Positions 9,756-17,820 of a stretch of DNA of 64,000 bases are shown here, piece after piece. The position numbers and the translations under genes were made by a program. The first letter of the stretch is position 1, and every line of letters begins with the position of its first letter. Under the pieces are notes generated by a model. The model had not been told where the DNA came from and made no database searches. It saw only the letters and a program-made list of their open reading frames with translations. The stretch lies in NCBI GenBank assembly GCA_002427735.1, contig DIYP01000009.1, positions 8,389 through 72,388 of the forward strand, given 5' to 3'. Origin of the DNA: Flavobacteriales bacterium UBA6051 (GTDB lineage Bacteria; Bacteroidota; Bacteroidia; Flavobacteriales_D; Crocinitomicaceae).

Positions 9756-10787
9756 ATGAAGAACCTCATACTTATATCGACGCTTTTTTTTAGTACACTT
9801 ACAATCGCTCAGTGCCCTTGTGAAGAGATGAGTGGAGGTCCTTTGCATGTTACACCAAATGGAATTATTAACGGTACTGCCGCTTCAATTATTCCTGAGC
9901 ATATTCCAACGAAGCGATTAATTCCTTACGAACATGTGCGTGAAGCCGATGCAATTTGGAGCAAGCGCGTGTGGCAATACATAGATTTACGAGAAAAGAT
10001 CAATCACCCGTTGTATTTCCCTTTGGATGAAATGACTTCTTATGGCTGGAATAGAAATGCAACGCGATGGAGTCTATGGACGATTATCAGAAAGCACGTT
10101 ATGTGTTCAGATTTACGTGCATTTTCGCCCTATGACCCGTTGAGTTTTGGTTTAGGTGCTAAAGATGGTGATCAGTTAAAGTATCCCATAGACGCTCAGC
10201 CGGGGATGAACTTTTGTACGGATTCAGTATTTAGATCAGAGATGACATATTATTTAGGAAAGCTAGGGCCGCAAAGTGATATCCCCTTAACAGATGATTA
10301 TGGTGATCCGCTGGTCGTTACACTGCCTGACGGAACTCAAGAGTTTAAATATCCTCCGCGTGATACTTTGTGGTATTCTTCTAAGGATATTATTCAATAT
10401 AGAATTAAAGAGGATTGGTTTTTCGATAAAGAGCGATCCGTATTGGATGTTCGAATTATTGCGATTGCTCCCGTTGTTTATAATACTGAAGAAGACGCAA
10501 ATGGCGTGAAGAGTATCAGTGGCACGAAAGAACTGTTTTGGTTATATTTTCCGCATTTGAGATTTGTTCTCAATAACTATTTCGTTTATAATGACAGAAA
10601 TGATTCACAATGGATGAGTTTTGATGATCTCTTTTGGAAGCGGAGATTTAACTCTGTGATCTACAAAGAAAGCAACACCTATGATCGCACTATTGACACT
10701 TATGTTTCCGGAGTAGATGCACTTCATGAATCCGAAAAAATCAAAAACGAGATTCGGAACATTGAACACGATGTTTGGTCTTTTTAA
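9756..10787 (+). CDS. GldN paralogue (GldO-like)
   Basis: A second GldN family protein (343 aa) in tandem with gldN. It keeps the same order of motifs (EHIPTKRLIPYEHVREAD, the SKRVWQYIDLREKIN segment, LFWLYFPHLRF, the ending EIRNIEHDVWSF). The main differences are at the N-terminus: its signal peptide is followed by CPCEEMSGGP with two cysteines near the mature end, and it has a short insertion ASIIPEHI. At DNA level the copies differ mostly at third codon positions, so this is an old duplication under protein-level constraint and not an assembly artefact or pseudogene. It lies beyond the gldN terminator and so probably has its own promoter in 9701-9755, where I see no clear TAnnTTTG box. In F. 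johnsoniae GldO partly replaces GldN; the same redundancy is inferred here. Confidence 0.92.
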   Translation: MKNLILISTLFFSTLTIAQCPCEEMSGGPLHVTPNGIINGTAASIIPEHIPTKRLIPYEHVREADAIWSKRVWQYIDLREKINHPLYFPLDEMTSYGWNRNATRWSLWTIIRKHVMCSDLRAFSPYDPLSFGLGAKDGDQLKYPIDAQPGMNFCTDSVFRSEMTYYLGKLGPQSDIPLTDDYGDPLVVTLPDGTQEFKYPPRDTLWYSSKDIIQYRIKEDWFFDKERSVLDVRIIAIAPVVYNTEEDANGVKSISGTKELFWLYFPHLRFVLNNYFVYNDRNDSQWMSFDDLFWKRRFNSVIYKESNTYDRTIDTYVSGVDALHESEKIKNEIRNIEHDVWSF

Positions 10788-10861
10788 TGGCCTCTATAAG
10801 ACTACTTGAAGTTAATCAGTTGTTTTTTATTCAGCCAGTTTCGAATTGATGACAATCACAC

Positions 10862-10869
10862 TATCTTTG
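10862..10869 (+). promoter_or_regulatory. -7 box for the ABC-F gene, nearly leaderless
   Basis: TATCTTTG fits TAnnTTTG and ends only four bases before the ATG at 10874. If used, the mRNA would start at or within a few bases of the start codon. I see no good -33 TTG at the usual distance. Confidence 0.4.
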
Positions 10870-10873
10870 GGGC

Positions 10874-12802
10874 ATGATAAACCTCGAACGTATTGGTGTG
10901 CACCTTCCTCAGGGCTATCTATTCAATGATATTAGCCTTCAAATTAACCGAGGTGATAAAATCGGTTTGGTAGGAAAGAATGGTGCTGGGAAATCTACGA
11001 TGCTCAAGTTAATCGCTGGAACAAATGCTCCATCCGAGGGTAAAATTCATATGCCTAAAGACTGCGAGGTCGGTTTTTTAACACAGGATATTCGAATCAA
11101 TACCGAGCAAACGGTTTTTGATTACTTAAACAAGTCGAATAGTGAACTTACTCGGCTAAAGAGTAGAATAGATGCAATCAACGAAGAACTCGTTCAAAGA
11201 CAAGATTATGAATCTGAATCTTATCTCGGGCTGCTTGATGAATTGAGTGAGTTGAATGATGAGTTTACCATTCGTGAGGGTTTTCTGTGGGAGGAAAAAA
11301 TAACCTCTACACTTAAAGGTTTGGGTTTTCAAGATGAGGAGTTGCATAGAAGCCTTTCTACTTTTTCTGGTGGTTGGAAAATGCGTGCTGAATTGGCGAA
11401 AATTTTGGTCAATGCTCCTGATGTTATTTTATTAGATGAGCCTACCAATCATCTTGATATTATTTCGATTAGTTGGCTGGAAAACTATCTCAAAACGTTT
11501 TCAGGAGCGGTAATTGTCATTTCGCATGATCGCCTTTTTCTAGATAATGTGACGAAGCGCACATTGGAGATTTCTAAAGGGAAAGTGCTGGATTTTGCCT
11601 ATGCGTACTCAAAATATAAGGAGTTAAGAGCAGAAGAGTTAGAGCGTCTGGCAGGGGCAAAAAAGCAGCAAGACAAAGAGATTAAGCATACAGAAGAATT
11701 GATCAATAAGTTTCGCGCTAAAAAGAATAAAGCAGCTTTTGCTCAGTCATTGATCAAGAAGTTGGAAAAGACGGAACGTATTGAAGTTGATTCGGATGAA
11801 GTCGTAGGCATGAAGATCAGCTTTCCATTGAGTGTCCAACCGGGGAAGTGGGTGTTGGAAATGGAGAATATGGGGAAATCCTTTGGTGATAAGCTATTGT
11901 TCAAAAATGTCAACCTCACTGTCGGGAGAGGTGAAAAGATTGCGTTACTCGGAGCGAATGGTATGGGTAAATCTACCTTGCTTAAACGGATCATGGGAAC
12001 ACTTGACGGGGATGGAGACGTAGTGTACGGCCACAATGTAAATATTACTTACTTCGCTCAAGATCAAGCTGAATCGCTAGATACGAACAAAACAGTCTTT
12101 GAAACAGTTGATGAGACAGCGAAGGGAGAAATCCGAAAGAGTCTAAGGTCGGTACTTGGTGCGTTCTTGTTTAGAGGAGAAGACGTTGATAAGAAAGTAG
12201 CAGTTCTTTCTGGTGGAGAGCGCACACGTTTGGCACTTTGTCAACTCTTATTGAGTCCTTCTAATTTTTTAATTCTCGATGAGCCTACTAATCATCTCGA
12301 TATTCAAAGTAAGGAGGTATTAAAAAGCGCTTTACAGAACTACGAAGGAACGTTCATTGTGGTATCTCACGACCGTGAGTTTTTACATGATTTGACTAAT
12401 CGAATTTGGGATATTGAAGATCAATCCTTGAAAATACATCATTTTGGAGTTAAAGACTTCCTCAAGCGTAAAATGGATTTGATCAACCCCAAGCCCGTAG
12501 AACAGAAAAAGCCGCAAAAAGTAGAAGCTGTTTCAGAAAACAAACTCTCGTACGAAGAGGAAAAGGAACTCAAACGTCGTAAGAACAAGTTACAGAATCA
12601 AATGAATCGTTCAGAGGAGCGTATCAATGAACTGGAGGCACTTATTGCTGAACAAGACGAGGTGATTGCAAATCTCAATTACGATAATAAAGAAGAAGCT
12701 GAGAAAGTCTTAGGCAAGTATCATGAATTGAAAGAGGAACTTGATCAACAAATGACACTTTGGGAGGAAGCGACTGAGGGGTTGATGGAAATGGACTCAT
12801 AA
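10874..12802 (+). CDS. ABC-F family ATPase (ribosome-associated)
   Basis: Two ABC ATPase domains on one chain without membrane segments (642 aa), the mark of ABC-F proteins that act on ribosomes. Domain 1 has Walker A GKNGAGKST, signature SGGWKMRAEL and Walker B VILLDEPTNHLD; domain 2 has GANGMGKST, SGGERTRLAL and FLILDEPTNHLD. The linker between them (about 240-320) is charged and helical. The C-terminus, from about 545, is a glutamate/lysine-rich coiled coil of the Uup type, which suggests a Uup-like rather than EttA-like member, but I cannot assign the subgroup safely. Not part of the gldN operon judging by its own -7 box. Confidence 0.93.
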   Translation: MINLERIGVHLPQGYLFNDISLQINRGDKIGLVGKNGAGKSTMLKLIAGTNAPSEGKIHMPKDCEVGFLTQDIRINTEQTVFDYLNKSNSELTRLKSRIDAINEELVQRQDYESESYLGLLDELSELNDEFTIREGFLWEEKITSTLKGLGFQDEELHRSLSTFSGGWKMRAELAKILVNAPDVILLDEPTNHLDIISISWLENYLKTFSGAVIVISHDRLFLDNVTKRTLEISKGKVLDFAYAYSKYKELRAEELERLAGAKKQQDKEIKHTEELINKFRAKKNKAAFAQSLIKKLEKTERIEVDSDEVVGMKISFPLSVQPGKWVLEMENMGKSFGDKLLFKNVNLTVGRGEKIALLGANGMGKSTLLKRIMGTLDGDGDVVYGHNVNITYFAQDQAESLDTNKTVFETVDETAKGEIRKSLRSVLGAFLFRGEDVDKKVAVLSGGERTRLALCQLLLSPSNFLILDEPTNHLDIQSKEVLKSALQNYEGTFIVVSHDREFLHDLTNRIWDIEDQSLKIHHFGVKDFLKRKMDLINPKPVEQKKPQKVEAVSENKLSYEEEKELKRRKNKLQNQMNRSEERINELEALIAEQDEVIANLNYDNKEEAEKVLGKYHELKEELDQQMTLWEEATEGLMEMDS

Positions 12803-12907
12803 CTCACTTTTAAAAGTGTGACTGCTTCTTACGTTTCAGAGTAATCAAATAACACTTTCCCGAATTCAGATCTTGGCTATTGATAGTTGTTGGTACGTCA
12901 ATACTGA

Positions 12908-13195
12908 TTAGTGACCTTGACCGCTTTTTTTACGATGTTTGGCAATTCTTTTCTGCCGTTTCTTACTTTGCTTAATAGACTTCTTAGCTTCCTTGGATTG
13001 CATACTCCAATAGCGCTTATAGGCGGCCTTTTGTTCTTTTTTAGCTGCCTTAGCACGTTCCTTTTCCTGTTTGGCAAGTTGCTTTTCTGCTTCTTCAACG
13101 GTAGCAGGAGTGGCTCCAGGGCCTTTACTTCCGCATGATGGAGCGATGGCAAGGACGCACAATAAAAGGAGTATGTATATCGTTTTAAACTTCAT
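12908..13195 (-). CDS. Small lysine-rich lipoprotein, unknown function
   Basis: A 95-residue protein starting at the ATG complementary to 13193-13195; an upstream in-frame start would put a hydrophobic stretch before the signal and is less likely. The N-terminus is a lipoprotein signal with lipobox APSC. The mature part is almost entirely Lys, Ala, Glu, Gln and Arg (segments such as EEAEKQLAKQEKERAKAAKK) and probably one long helix or coiled coil ending in a very basic tail. It is divergent from the lipoprotein gene at 13223 with only 27 bases between the starts. I do not recognise a family. Confidence 0.7.
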   Translation of the reverse strand: MKFKTIYILLLLCVLAIAPSCGSKGPGATPATVEEAEKQLAKQEKERAKAAKKEQKAAYKRYWSMQSKEAKKSIKQSKKRQKRIAKHRKKSGQGH

Positions 13196-13202
13196 AACTT
13201 TG
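13195..13202 (+). promoter_or_regulatory. -7 box for the Rieske-like lipoprotein gene
   Basis: TAACTTTG fits TAnnTTTG and lies 20 bases before the ATG at 13223. It touches the start codon of the divergent gene, so the two transcription units must compete for this short region. Confidence 0.45.
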
Positions 13203-13222
13203 CATACTACTAGAAAAACGTA

Positions 13223-13648
13223 ATGAAAGTACAATTTATTTTGATCCTGTTGGTCGGTACGCTTCTATCCGGGTGTAAAGCAAACAACAATAATCCTGTA
13301 CCGAATATACCATTTGATTTCTCAATCAATATTACATTGCCTAGTTATTCGGACCTTGTAAACGTGAGTGGTTGGGCTTATGTTGCCGGAGGCTCAAGAG
13401 GAATAATTGTCTATCGGAGAGGAATAGATGATTTTGTTGCTTTCGATCGTCATTCACCGGCAGATGAAAATGGCGATTGTCCTGGCGCATTGTTTCCGGA
13501 TAACAATAATTTCCTGCAGTTGAATGACACCTGCTACAGCGCTGCTTTTTCACTCTATGATGGATCTCCAATTTCGGGATCTGATTATGGTTTGCGTCAA
13601 TATCAAACTGCGTGGGATGGAAATGAAATGCTTCGTATATTCAATTGA
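13223..13648 (+). CDS. Small lipoprotein with a Rieske-like fold lacking cluster ligands
   Basis: A 141-residue protein with lipoprotein signal and lipobox LSGC. The pattern after the signal (a variable strand, GIIVYRRGIDDFVAFDRHSP, then CYSAAFSLYDGSPISGSD and the closing LRQYQTAWDGNEMLRI) is that of small Bacteroidota lipoproteins related to Rieske domains. True Rieske proteins bind a 2Fe-2S cluster through CxH and CxxH; here the first site reads DRHSP and the second DTCYSA, so only one histidine and one cysteine are left and no cluster is expected. Function unknown. It stands just before a genuine 2Fe-2S ferredoxin gene that has its own -7 box. Confidence 0.75.
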   Translation: MKVQFILILLVGTLLSGCKANNNNPVPNIPFDFSINITLPSYSDLVNVSGWAYVAGGSRGIIVYRRGIDDFVAFDRHSPADENGDCPGALFPDNNNFLQLNDTCYSAAFSLYDGSPISGSDYGLRQYQTAWDGNEMLRIFN

Positions 13649-13653
13649 TTGAG

Positions 13654-13661
13654 TATTTTTG
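13654..13661 (+). promoter_or_regulatory. -7 box for the ferredoxin gene
   Basis: TATTTTTG fits TAnnTTTG and ends 17 bases before the ATG at 13679. No clear -33 TTG at the normal spacing. Confidence 0.4.
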
Positions 13662-13678
13662 TTCCATAATTTAGCGTT

Positions 13679-13999
13679 ATGAACGACATCAAGGTAATCA
13701 TCATTGATCGTGAGGGAGAACGTCACGAGTTAGAAGGACCAACAGACATGAATATGAATATCATGGAGTTGTGTAAAGCATATGAACTTCCAGTGATAGG
13801 TGAATGTGGTGGTATGGCAATGTGCGCAACATGCCAATGCTATCTTGAGTCTGATACGGATTTACCTGAACAAAGCGATGATGAACTCGATATGTTGGAT
13901 CAGGCGTTTTTCGTAGAAGATAACAGCCGCCTCGGTTGTCAAATCCAACTTTCTGAGGAAATAGACGGAATTGTATTACGTCTTGCGCCTGAAGCTTAA
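13679..13999 (+). CDS. 2Fe-2S ferredoxin, adrenodoxin type
   Basis: A 106-residue soluble electron carrier. The cluster ligands are Cys43, Cys49, Cys52 and Cys87, in the pattern C-x5-C-x2-C-x34-C (GECGGMAMCATC and RLGCQI), which is the adrenodoxin/Isc ferredoxin arrangement rather than the plant type. Acidic patches around 60-80 (DLPEQSDDELDMLDQ) are typical of docking surfaces for reductases. Redox partners are not encoded next to it. Its stop codon overlaps by four bases that of the convergent nadE gene, so there is no room for a terminator between them. Confidence 0.92.
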   Translation: MNDIKVIIIDREGERHELEGPTDMNMNIMELCKAYELPVIGECGGMAMCATCQCYLESDTDLPEQSDDELDMLDQAFFVEDNSRLGCQIQLSEEIDGIVLRLAPEA

Positions 14000-14772
14000 T
14001 TTTTTAATTCTTGGGGAATCGTGCAAACTGGAATAGCTTCCATTTTATGCCTATTCGCACGGTTCAAGCGATTATAAATCTCCAACACTTCTTTTTGGCG
14101 ATCAGACAATTCTGATGTTTCGCCTCTAAACTCCATTGCCCATTCAAGCTCAGGATAAGATGCGCCTATTTGATCCTCATCTGTCCGTCCATCCGCCCAT
14201 AATCCATCTGTGGGCTTTGCTTCAACAATGGAGTTCACCACATCAACTTCTCGCGCAACTGCCCAGACTTCTGTTTTGGTCAAATCGGCAATTGGACTTA
14301 TGTCCACGCCACCGTCGCCATATTTCGTGTAGAAGCCAATACCAAAATCCTCAACCTTATTCCCTGTTCCAGCTACAAGGCAGCCATTCGCTTGACCAAG
14401 TGCATATAAAGTTGTCATGCGCAAGCGAGCTCTCGCATTGGCCATTGTTAAGTGTTGATCCGAAACATTGAATGGCATTTTCTTTTCGAAGTCAGTAAAA
14501 GTAGACGTCAAATCAATATCAAAAGAAGTGACATTGTGAAAGCGTGAAGTTAAATCCTCAATATGTTCCATGGCGCGCTCATATTCCGCTGATGTTTGAC
14601 GAATTGGCATGCTCAGGACAATCGTCTTCTTACCAGTCATGGCACACAGCGTTGAAGTCAAGGCTGAATCAACACCACCAGAAATACCAATAATAAAACC
14701 AGAGAGTTTTACATCATCACAATAGTCACTGAGCCAGTTGACTATAAGCTCCGCAATTTGATCTGTTTTCAA
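13996..14772 (-). CDS. nadE: NAD synthetase, ammonia-dependent
   Basis: Last step of NAD synthesis: amidation of deamido-NAD with ATP. The protein (258 aa) consists only of the synthetase domain, without the glutaminase (nitrilase) domain of longer NadE proteins, so ammonia is the expected nitrogen donor. The ATP pyrophosphatase P-loop is SGGVDS at about 32-37; other landmarks are ANARARLRMTTLYA, GTGNKVE, and YGDGGVDISPIADLTKTEV. It lies 15 bases downstream of the outer-membrane protein gene at 14788 and is probably transcribed with it. In other flavobacteria nadE is near gldB, as here. Confidence 0.95.
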   Translation of the reverse strand: MKTDQIAELIVNWLSDYCDDVKLSGFIIGISGGVDSALTSTLCAMTGKKTIVLSMPIRQTSAEYERAMEHIEDLTSRFHNVTSFDIDLTSTFTDFEKKMPFNVSDQHLTMANARARLRMTTLYALGQANGCLVAGTGNKVEDFGIGFYTKYGDGGVDISPIADLTKTEVWAVAREVDVVNSIVEAKPTDGLWADGRTDEDQIGASYPELEWAMEFRGETSELSDRQKEVLEIYNRLNRANRHKMEAIPVCTIPQELKN

Positions 14773-14787
14773 GAAGAATAACGTTGA

Positions 14788-15588
14788 CTAGAATAAAATA
14801 GAAAACTTCAGCATCAATTGACTTTGCGTCGCCTGATTAGAGAAAAATCCGTCAGTCAAACTGAATAGATACTGCTCACCATTTTTACGATCATTGTGTA
14901 ACGGTGTGAAACCGTAGTAATAACCGATTTCACCCAGTAAACAAGTAGAACCAATAAAATTCCATTCAGCTCCACCAGCAAGACCAACCGCCGATTTGAT
15001 GAAGAACATGTCTCCCTTAGCGGTCATATTACTATTCGTAACACCTTCCGTCGCAGGCAGTAAAATGCCGTTATCGAATCGATCACCTTCGTCCGTAATA
15101 CTGTTCGACAAAAGAACACTTGTGCGCAATCCGAACTTACCGTAATATCTGAAGTAGCCAATAAAGTTAGTTCTGAAAGTGACCATTGTTGGTATACTCA
15201 GGTACAACGGCTTTTGCTTTCTTGTTTTTAGTTGAAACAGAACATCAGTTAATGCAACATCATCTTCAGCGACCAATGTATTGTTTTCATCGCGGTAGTA
15301 ATAATACACAGAGTTATTGTCAGGTGCTTTATATTTCAATGTTTCGAAGTCAAACTCAATACCAGTAGAAAGTCCAATCGTTTCCGTCAAACCAAAGTTA
15401 ATATTCGCACCAATCGTGAGGTCATTACCTACACCGTTGGATTCCATTAATTTAGTACCCATTTGTTGGAAGTTCAATCCAAAACCAGCAACCAATCCTG
15501 CCTGAATTTTTTTATCCGCAGCATCTTGAGCTTTAACCGTTGTTACGCATGCAACTAATGCAAGCCCGAGTAATAATTTTTTCATCAT
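14788..15588 (-). CDS. Outer-membrane beta-barrel protein (PorT-like family)
   Basis: About 266 residues, signal peptide ending TTVKAQ (the ATG one codon later is an equal choice of start). The mature protein shows amphipathic strands with glycine turns: GLVAGFGLNFQQMGTKL, GIEFDFETLKYKAP, a run of YYYYRDE and a final strand LMLKFSILF ending in Phe, as in outer-membrane barrels. It resembles the general Bacteroidota outer membrane beta-barrel family that includes PorT; nothing shows it is PorT itself. It precedes nadE in the same direction and is divergent from gldB. Confidence 0.75.
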   Translation of the reverse strand: MMKKLLLGLALVACVTTVKAQDAADKKIQAGLVAGFGLNFQQMGTKLMESNGVGNDLTIGANINFGLTETIGLSTGIEFDFETLKYKAPDNNSVYYYYRDENNTLVAEDDVALTDVLFQLKTRKQKPLYLSIPTMVTFRTNFIGYFRYYGKFGLRTSVLLSNSITDEGDRFDNGILLPATEGVTNSNMTAKGDMFFIKSAVGLAGGAEWNFIGSTCLLGEIGYYYGFTPLHNDRKNGEQYLFSLTDGFFSNQATQSQLMLKFSILF

Positions 15589-15637
15589 CTAAAATTTATC
15601 GTTTGCCTTGTTTTCCTCAAAATTCCTATGTTTTGAG

Positions 15638-15645
15638 TACTTTTG
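15638..15645 (+). promoter_or_regulatory. -7 box for the gldB operon
   Basis: TACTTTTG fits TAnnTTTG, 22 bases before the gldB ATG. The nearest TTG upstream (15608-15610) is 27 bases away, wider than usual. Confidence 0.45.
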
Positions 15646-15667
15646 GCTACGAAAATAAAGAATATTA

Positions 15668-16678
15668 ATGACTCATAAAAGCATTTGGTTTTCCCTCGTT
15701 TGTCTGGTTATAATGACGAGTTGCGCAAACGATCCTTTGGATGTTGACGCGTCCGACGTTCAGGTGGATTTAAACTTTACAGATGTGAACGCTGTAATCA
15801 TGAATGCCGATTCATCCACATTACTTGAGCAGCATCACTCATTTGAAGAGCAATTCACAAACATTTATGCTTATCTGATTGGTCATTGCATGGAAATAGG
15901 TAGAGTCGACGATACCTCGTTCTACCAAAGTATTCAGTTATTTCGTTCAGATTCAATGATCCAGAAACTAAATGGTTATCTGGAGGCTGACTTTTCCGAT
16001 AAGGGAAAAATAGAGACGAAAATTATTGATGGGTTTAGACATTTGCGTTACCATCTTCCTGAGTGCAAAGTTCCCGGAAACGTTGTATACCAAAACAGCC
16101 TATTCCGATCAGGAGTTTTTTGTACTGAAGAAGAGATAGGCATTGGCCTTCAACAGTATTTAGGTCCAGAAAATGAAATTGTGAAGCAACTAGATCCTCA
16201 GTTTTATTATGATTGGATGAAGCAAGGGTTTCAGGCAAAGTACTTGGAACGTGATGTTTTAACCGGATGGATTGAAACGCATATTGTTGAGGCAAAAGAA
16301 GGAAATTTGGCGGAAAACATAGTTCGATGGGGGAAGATACTTTACCTAACAGAAGCCGCTTTTCCTGATGAAGAACAATTCTTGATGCTCCGCTATTCTA
16401 AGGAAGAGTTAGATTGGGCAATGGAAAATGAATATGCCTTTTGGGAGTATCTCGTAGATGAAAAATTATTGTTCCAGATTGATGAACGTACGACGCGTAA
16501 TATGATTGGAGATGGACCTTTTACACCGGGGTTACCTGAACAGGATAGTCCTGATCGTCTCGGACAATTTACGGGCTGGAGAATGGTACATAAGTACATG
16601 GAAAAAAATGATATTTCTGTAAAAGAGTTAATAGAACTCCCTTACAACGATATATTACAAGCATACGAAATAGACTAA
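15668..16678 (+). CDS. gldB: GldB, gliding motility lipoprotein
   Basis: A 336-residue lipoprotein (lipobox MTSC) needed for gliding and T9SS function in F. johnsoniae; the exact biochemical role is not known. Recognisable stretches are FRHLRYHLPECKVP, FCTEEEIGIGLQQYLG, and near the end MIGDGPFTPGLP with GQFTGWRMVHKYM. The last motif recalls a peptidase-like helical fold found in GldB/DUF2268-type proteins, but I see no HExxH zinc site. Its stop overlaps the gldC start as TAATG, showing translational coupling. Confidence 0.92.
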   Translation: MTHKSIWFSLVCLVIMTSCANDPLDVDASDVQVDLNFTDVNAVIMNADSSTLLEQHHSFEEQFTNIYAYLIGHCMEIGRVDDTSFYQSIQLFRSDSMIQKLNGYLEADFSDKGKIETKIIDGFRHLRYHLPECKVPGNVVYQNSLFRSGVFCTEEEIGIGLQQYLGPENEIVKQLDPQFYYDWMKQGFQAKYLERDVLTGWIETHIVEAKEGNLAENIVRWGKILYLTEAAFPDEEQFLMLRYSKEELDWAMENEYAFWEYLVDEKLLFQIDERTTRNMIGDGPFTPGLPEQDSPDRLGQFTGWRMVHKYMEKNDISVKELIELPYNDILQAYEID

Positions 16679-17028
16679 TGGAAGATAAAATTGTTAAAAC
16701 ATCTGAGATTTCAATCAAAGTAGGATTGAACGAGAATAATTTGCCAGTTGCAATGAAATGGACAGCTCCTGATGGTTCTGTAGTTGATTCTCCCGCAAAA
16801 GCAATGTTGCTATCATTATGGGATCCTTCAGAGAATAACACCATGAAAATTGATTTGTGGACGAAAGACATGTCCATAGAAGAGATGAAACAGTTTTTCC
16901 ATCAAACTTTATTAACGTTAGCTGATACCTTTGAGCGGGCAACAGCTGAGCATAATATCACCGAGGATTTACGTGATTACTGTTATCACTTTGCCGACAA
17001 AATGGATATTCTTCCAGAAAGAGATTAA
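16678..17028 (+). CDS. gldC: GldC, gliding motility protein
   Basis: A small soluble protein of 116 residues without signal peptide. The start is an ATG sharing one base with the gldB stop. The N-terminal half (SEISIKVGLNENNLPVAMKWTAPDG) and the central LSLWDPSENNTMKIDLWTKDM are characteristic of GldC, always found after gldB. GldC is not essential for gliding in F. johnsoniae but improves it; mechanism unknown. Spacing of three bases to the next gene suggests the operon continues. Confidence 0.92.
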   Translation: MEDKIVKTSEISIKVGLNENNLPVAMKWTAPDGSVVDSPAKAMLLSLWDPSENNTMKIDLWTKDMSIEEMKQFFHQTLLTLADTFERATAEHNITEDLRDYCYHFADKMDILPERD

Positions 17029-17031
17029 AGT

Positions 17032-17820
17032 ATGGCGGAGGGGAATTTAAGAAAGATGCGAACGAATCTCGGCGAAAGCGTTGAATATACAATGTGTCTT
17101 TCCGAGGATGTTGACGTTAATGCTCTGGTTGGGCATGAGATTCAATTGGAGTGGTCTGGGAAAATTAATTGCCAGAAATGTGGGAAGGTGACGAAAAGTT
17201 CTTTCGGAGAAGGTTTTTGCTATTCCTGTTTTACAACCGCTGCCGAGGCTGCCGAATGCATTATTCGACCTGAGCTTTGCAGAGCGCATCTTGGAGAGGG
17301 GAGAGACCCTGAGTGGGAAGAGCGTAATCATAATCAACCGCATGTGGTTTACCTTGCTGCCTCAAGTGCAGTGAAAGTGGGGATCACTCGCGCAACGCAA
17401 GTGCCCACGCGTTGGATAGATCAAGGGGCAACATCGGCAATTCGATTAGCAGAAACGGCGAATCGTTATGAGGCTGGAGTTCTAGAGGTAGCACTCAAAG
17501 AGTTTTTTACTGATAAGACGCATTGGCAAAAGATGCTCAAGAATGATATTGATGAGAGCATTGACCTTGTCGAATCGAAATGGGAACTAGAGGAACACCT
17601 TCCTGGTGACATTATTGATCAATTTTCGGAGGATGATGAAATTATTGAATTGAATTATCCTGTAATTGCTTATCCAGAAAAAGTAAAGAGTTTATCCTTT
17701 GATAAAATGCCGCTGATTCAAGGTAAGTTGATGGGGGTCAAAGGCCAATATCTCATTTTTGAATCAGGACAAGTTTTAAATATTCGTAAACACACTGGTT
17801 ATTATGTGGAAGTTAGGTAG
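17032..17820 (+). CDS. DUF2797 protein with GIY-YIG-like core
   Basis: A 262-residue soluble protein of the DUF2797 family. Two CxxC pairs at the N-terminal part (INCQKCGK and FCYSCF, about 44-69) form a likely zinc ribbon. The middle segment VVYLAASSAVKVGITR followed by RWIDQGA has the shape of a GIY-YIG nuclease core (Y...VKVGIT...R), as known for this family, though activity has not been shown to my knowledge. It sits three bases after gldC in the gldB operon and overlaps the following gene by 17 bases. Function unknown; linkage to gldBC may be by chance of operon growth. Confidence 0.85.
   Translation: MAEGNLRKMRTNLGESVEYTMCLSEDVDVNALVGHEIQLEWSGKINCQKCGKVTKSSFGEGFCYSCFTTAAEAAECIIRPELCRAHLGEGRDPEWEERNHNQPHVVYLAASSAVKVGITRATQVPTRWIDQGATSAIRLAETANRYEAGVLEVALKEFFTDKTHWQKMLKNDIDESIDLVESKWELEEHLPGDIIDQFSEDDEIIELNYPVIAYPEKVKSLSFDKMPLIQGKLMGVKGQYLIFESGQVLNIRKHTGYYVEVR

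Noticed and set aside
9756..10787. Second gldN as pseudogene or assembly duplicate
   Set aside because: Full length, intact signal peptide, differences concentrated at synonymous positions; it is a real gene.
12805..12818. CACTTTTAAAAGTG palindrome after the ABC-F gene as a terminator
   Set aside because: The palindrome is perfect but AT-rich, has no loop of its own and no T-run follows; too weak to call.
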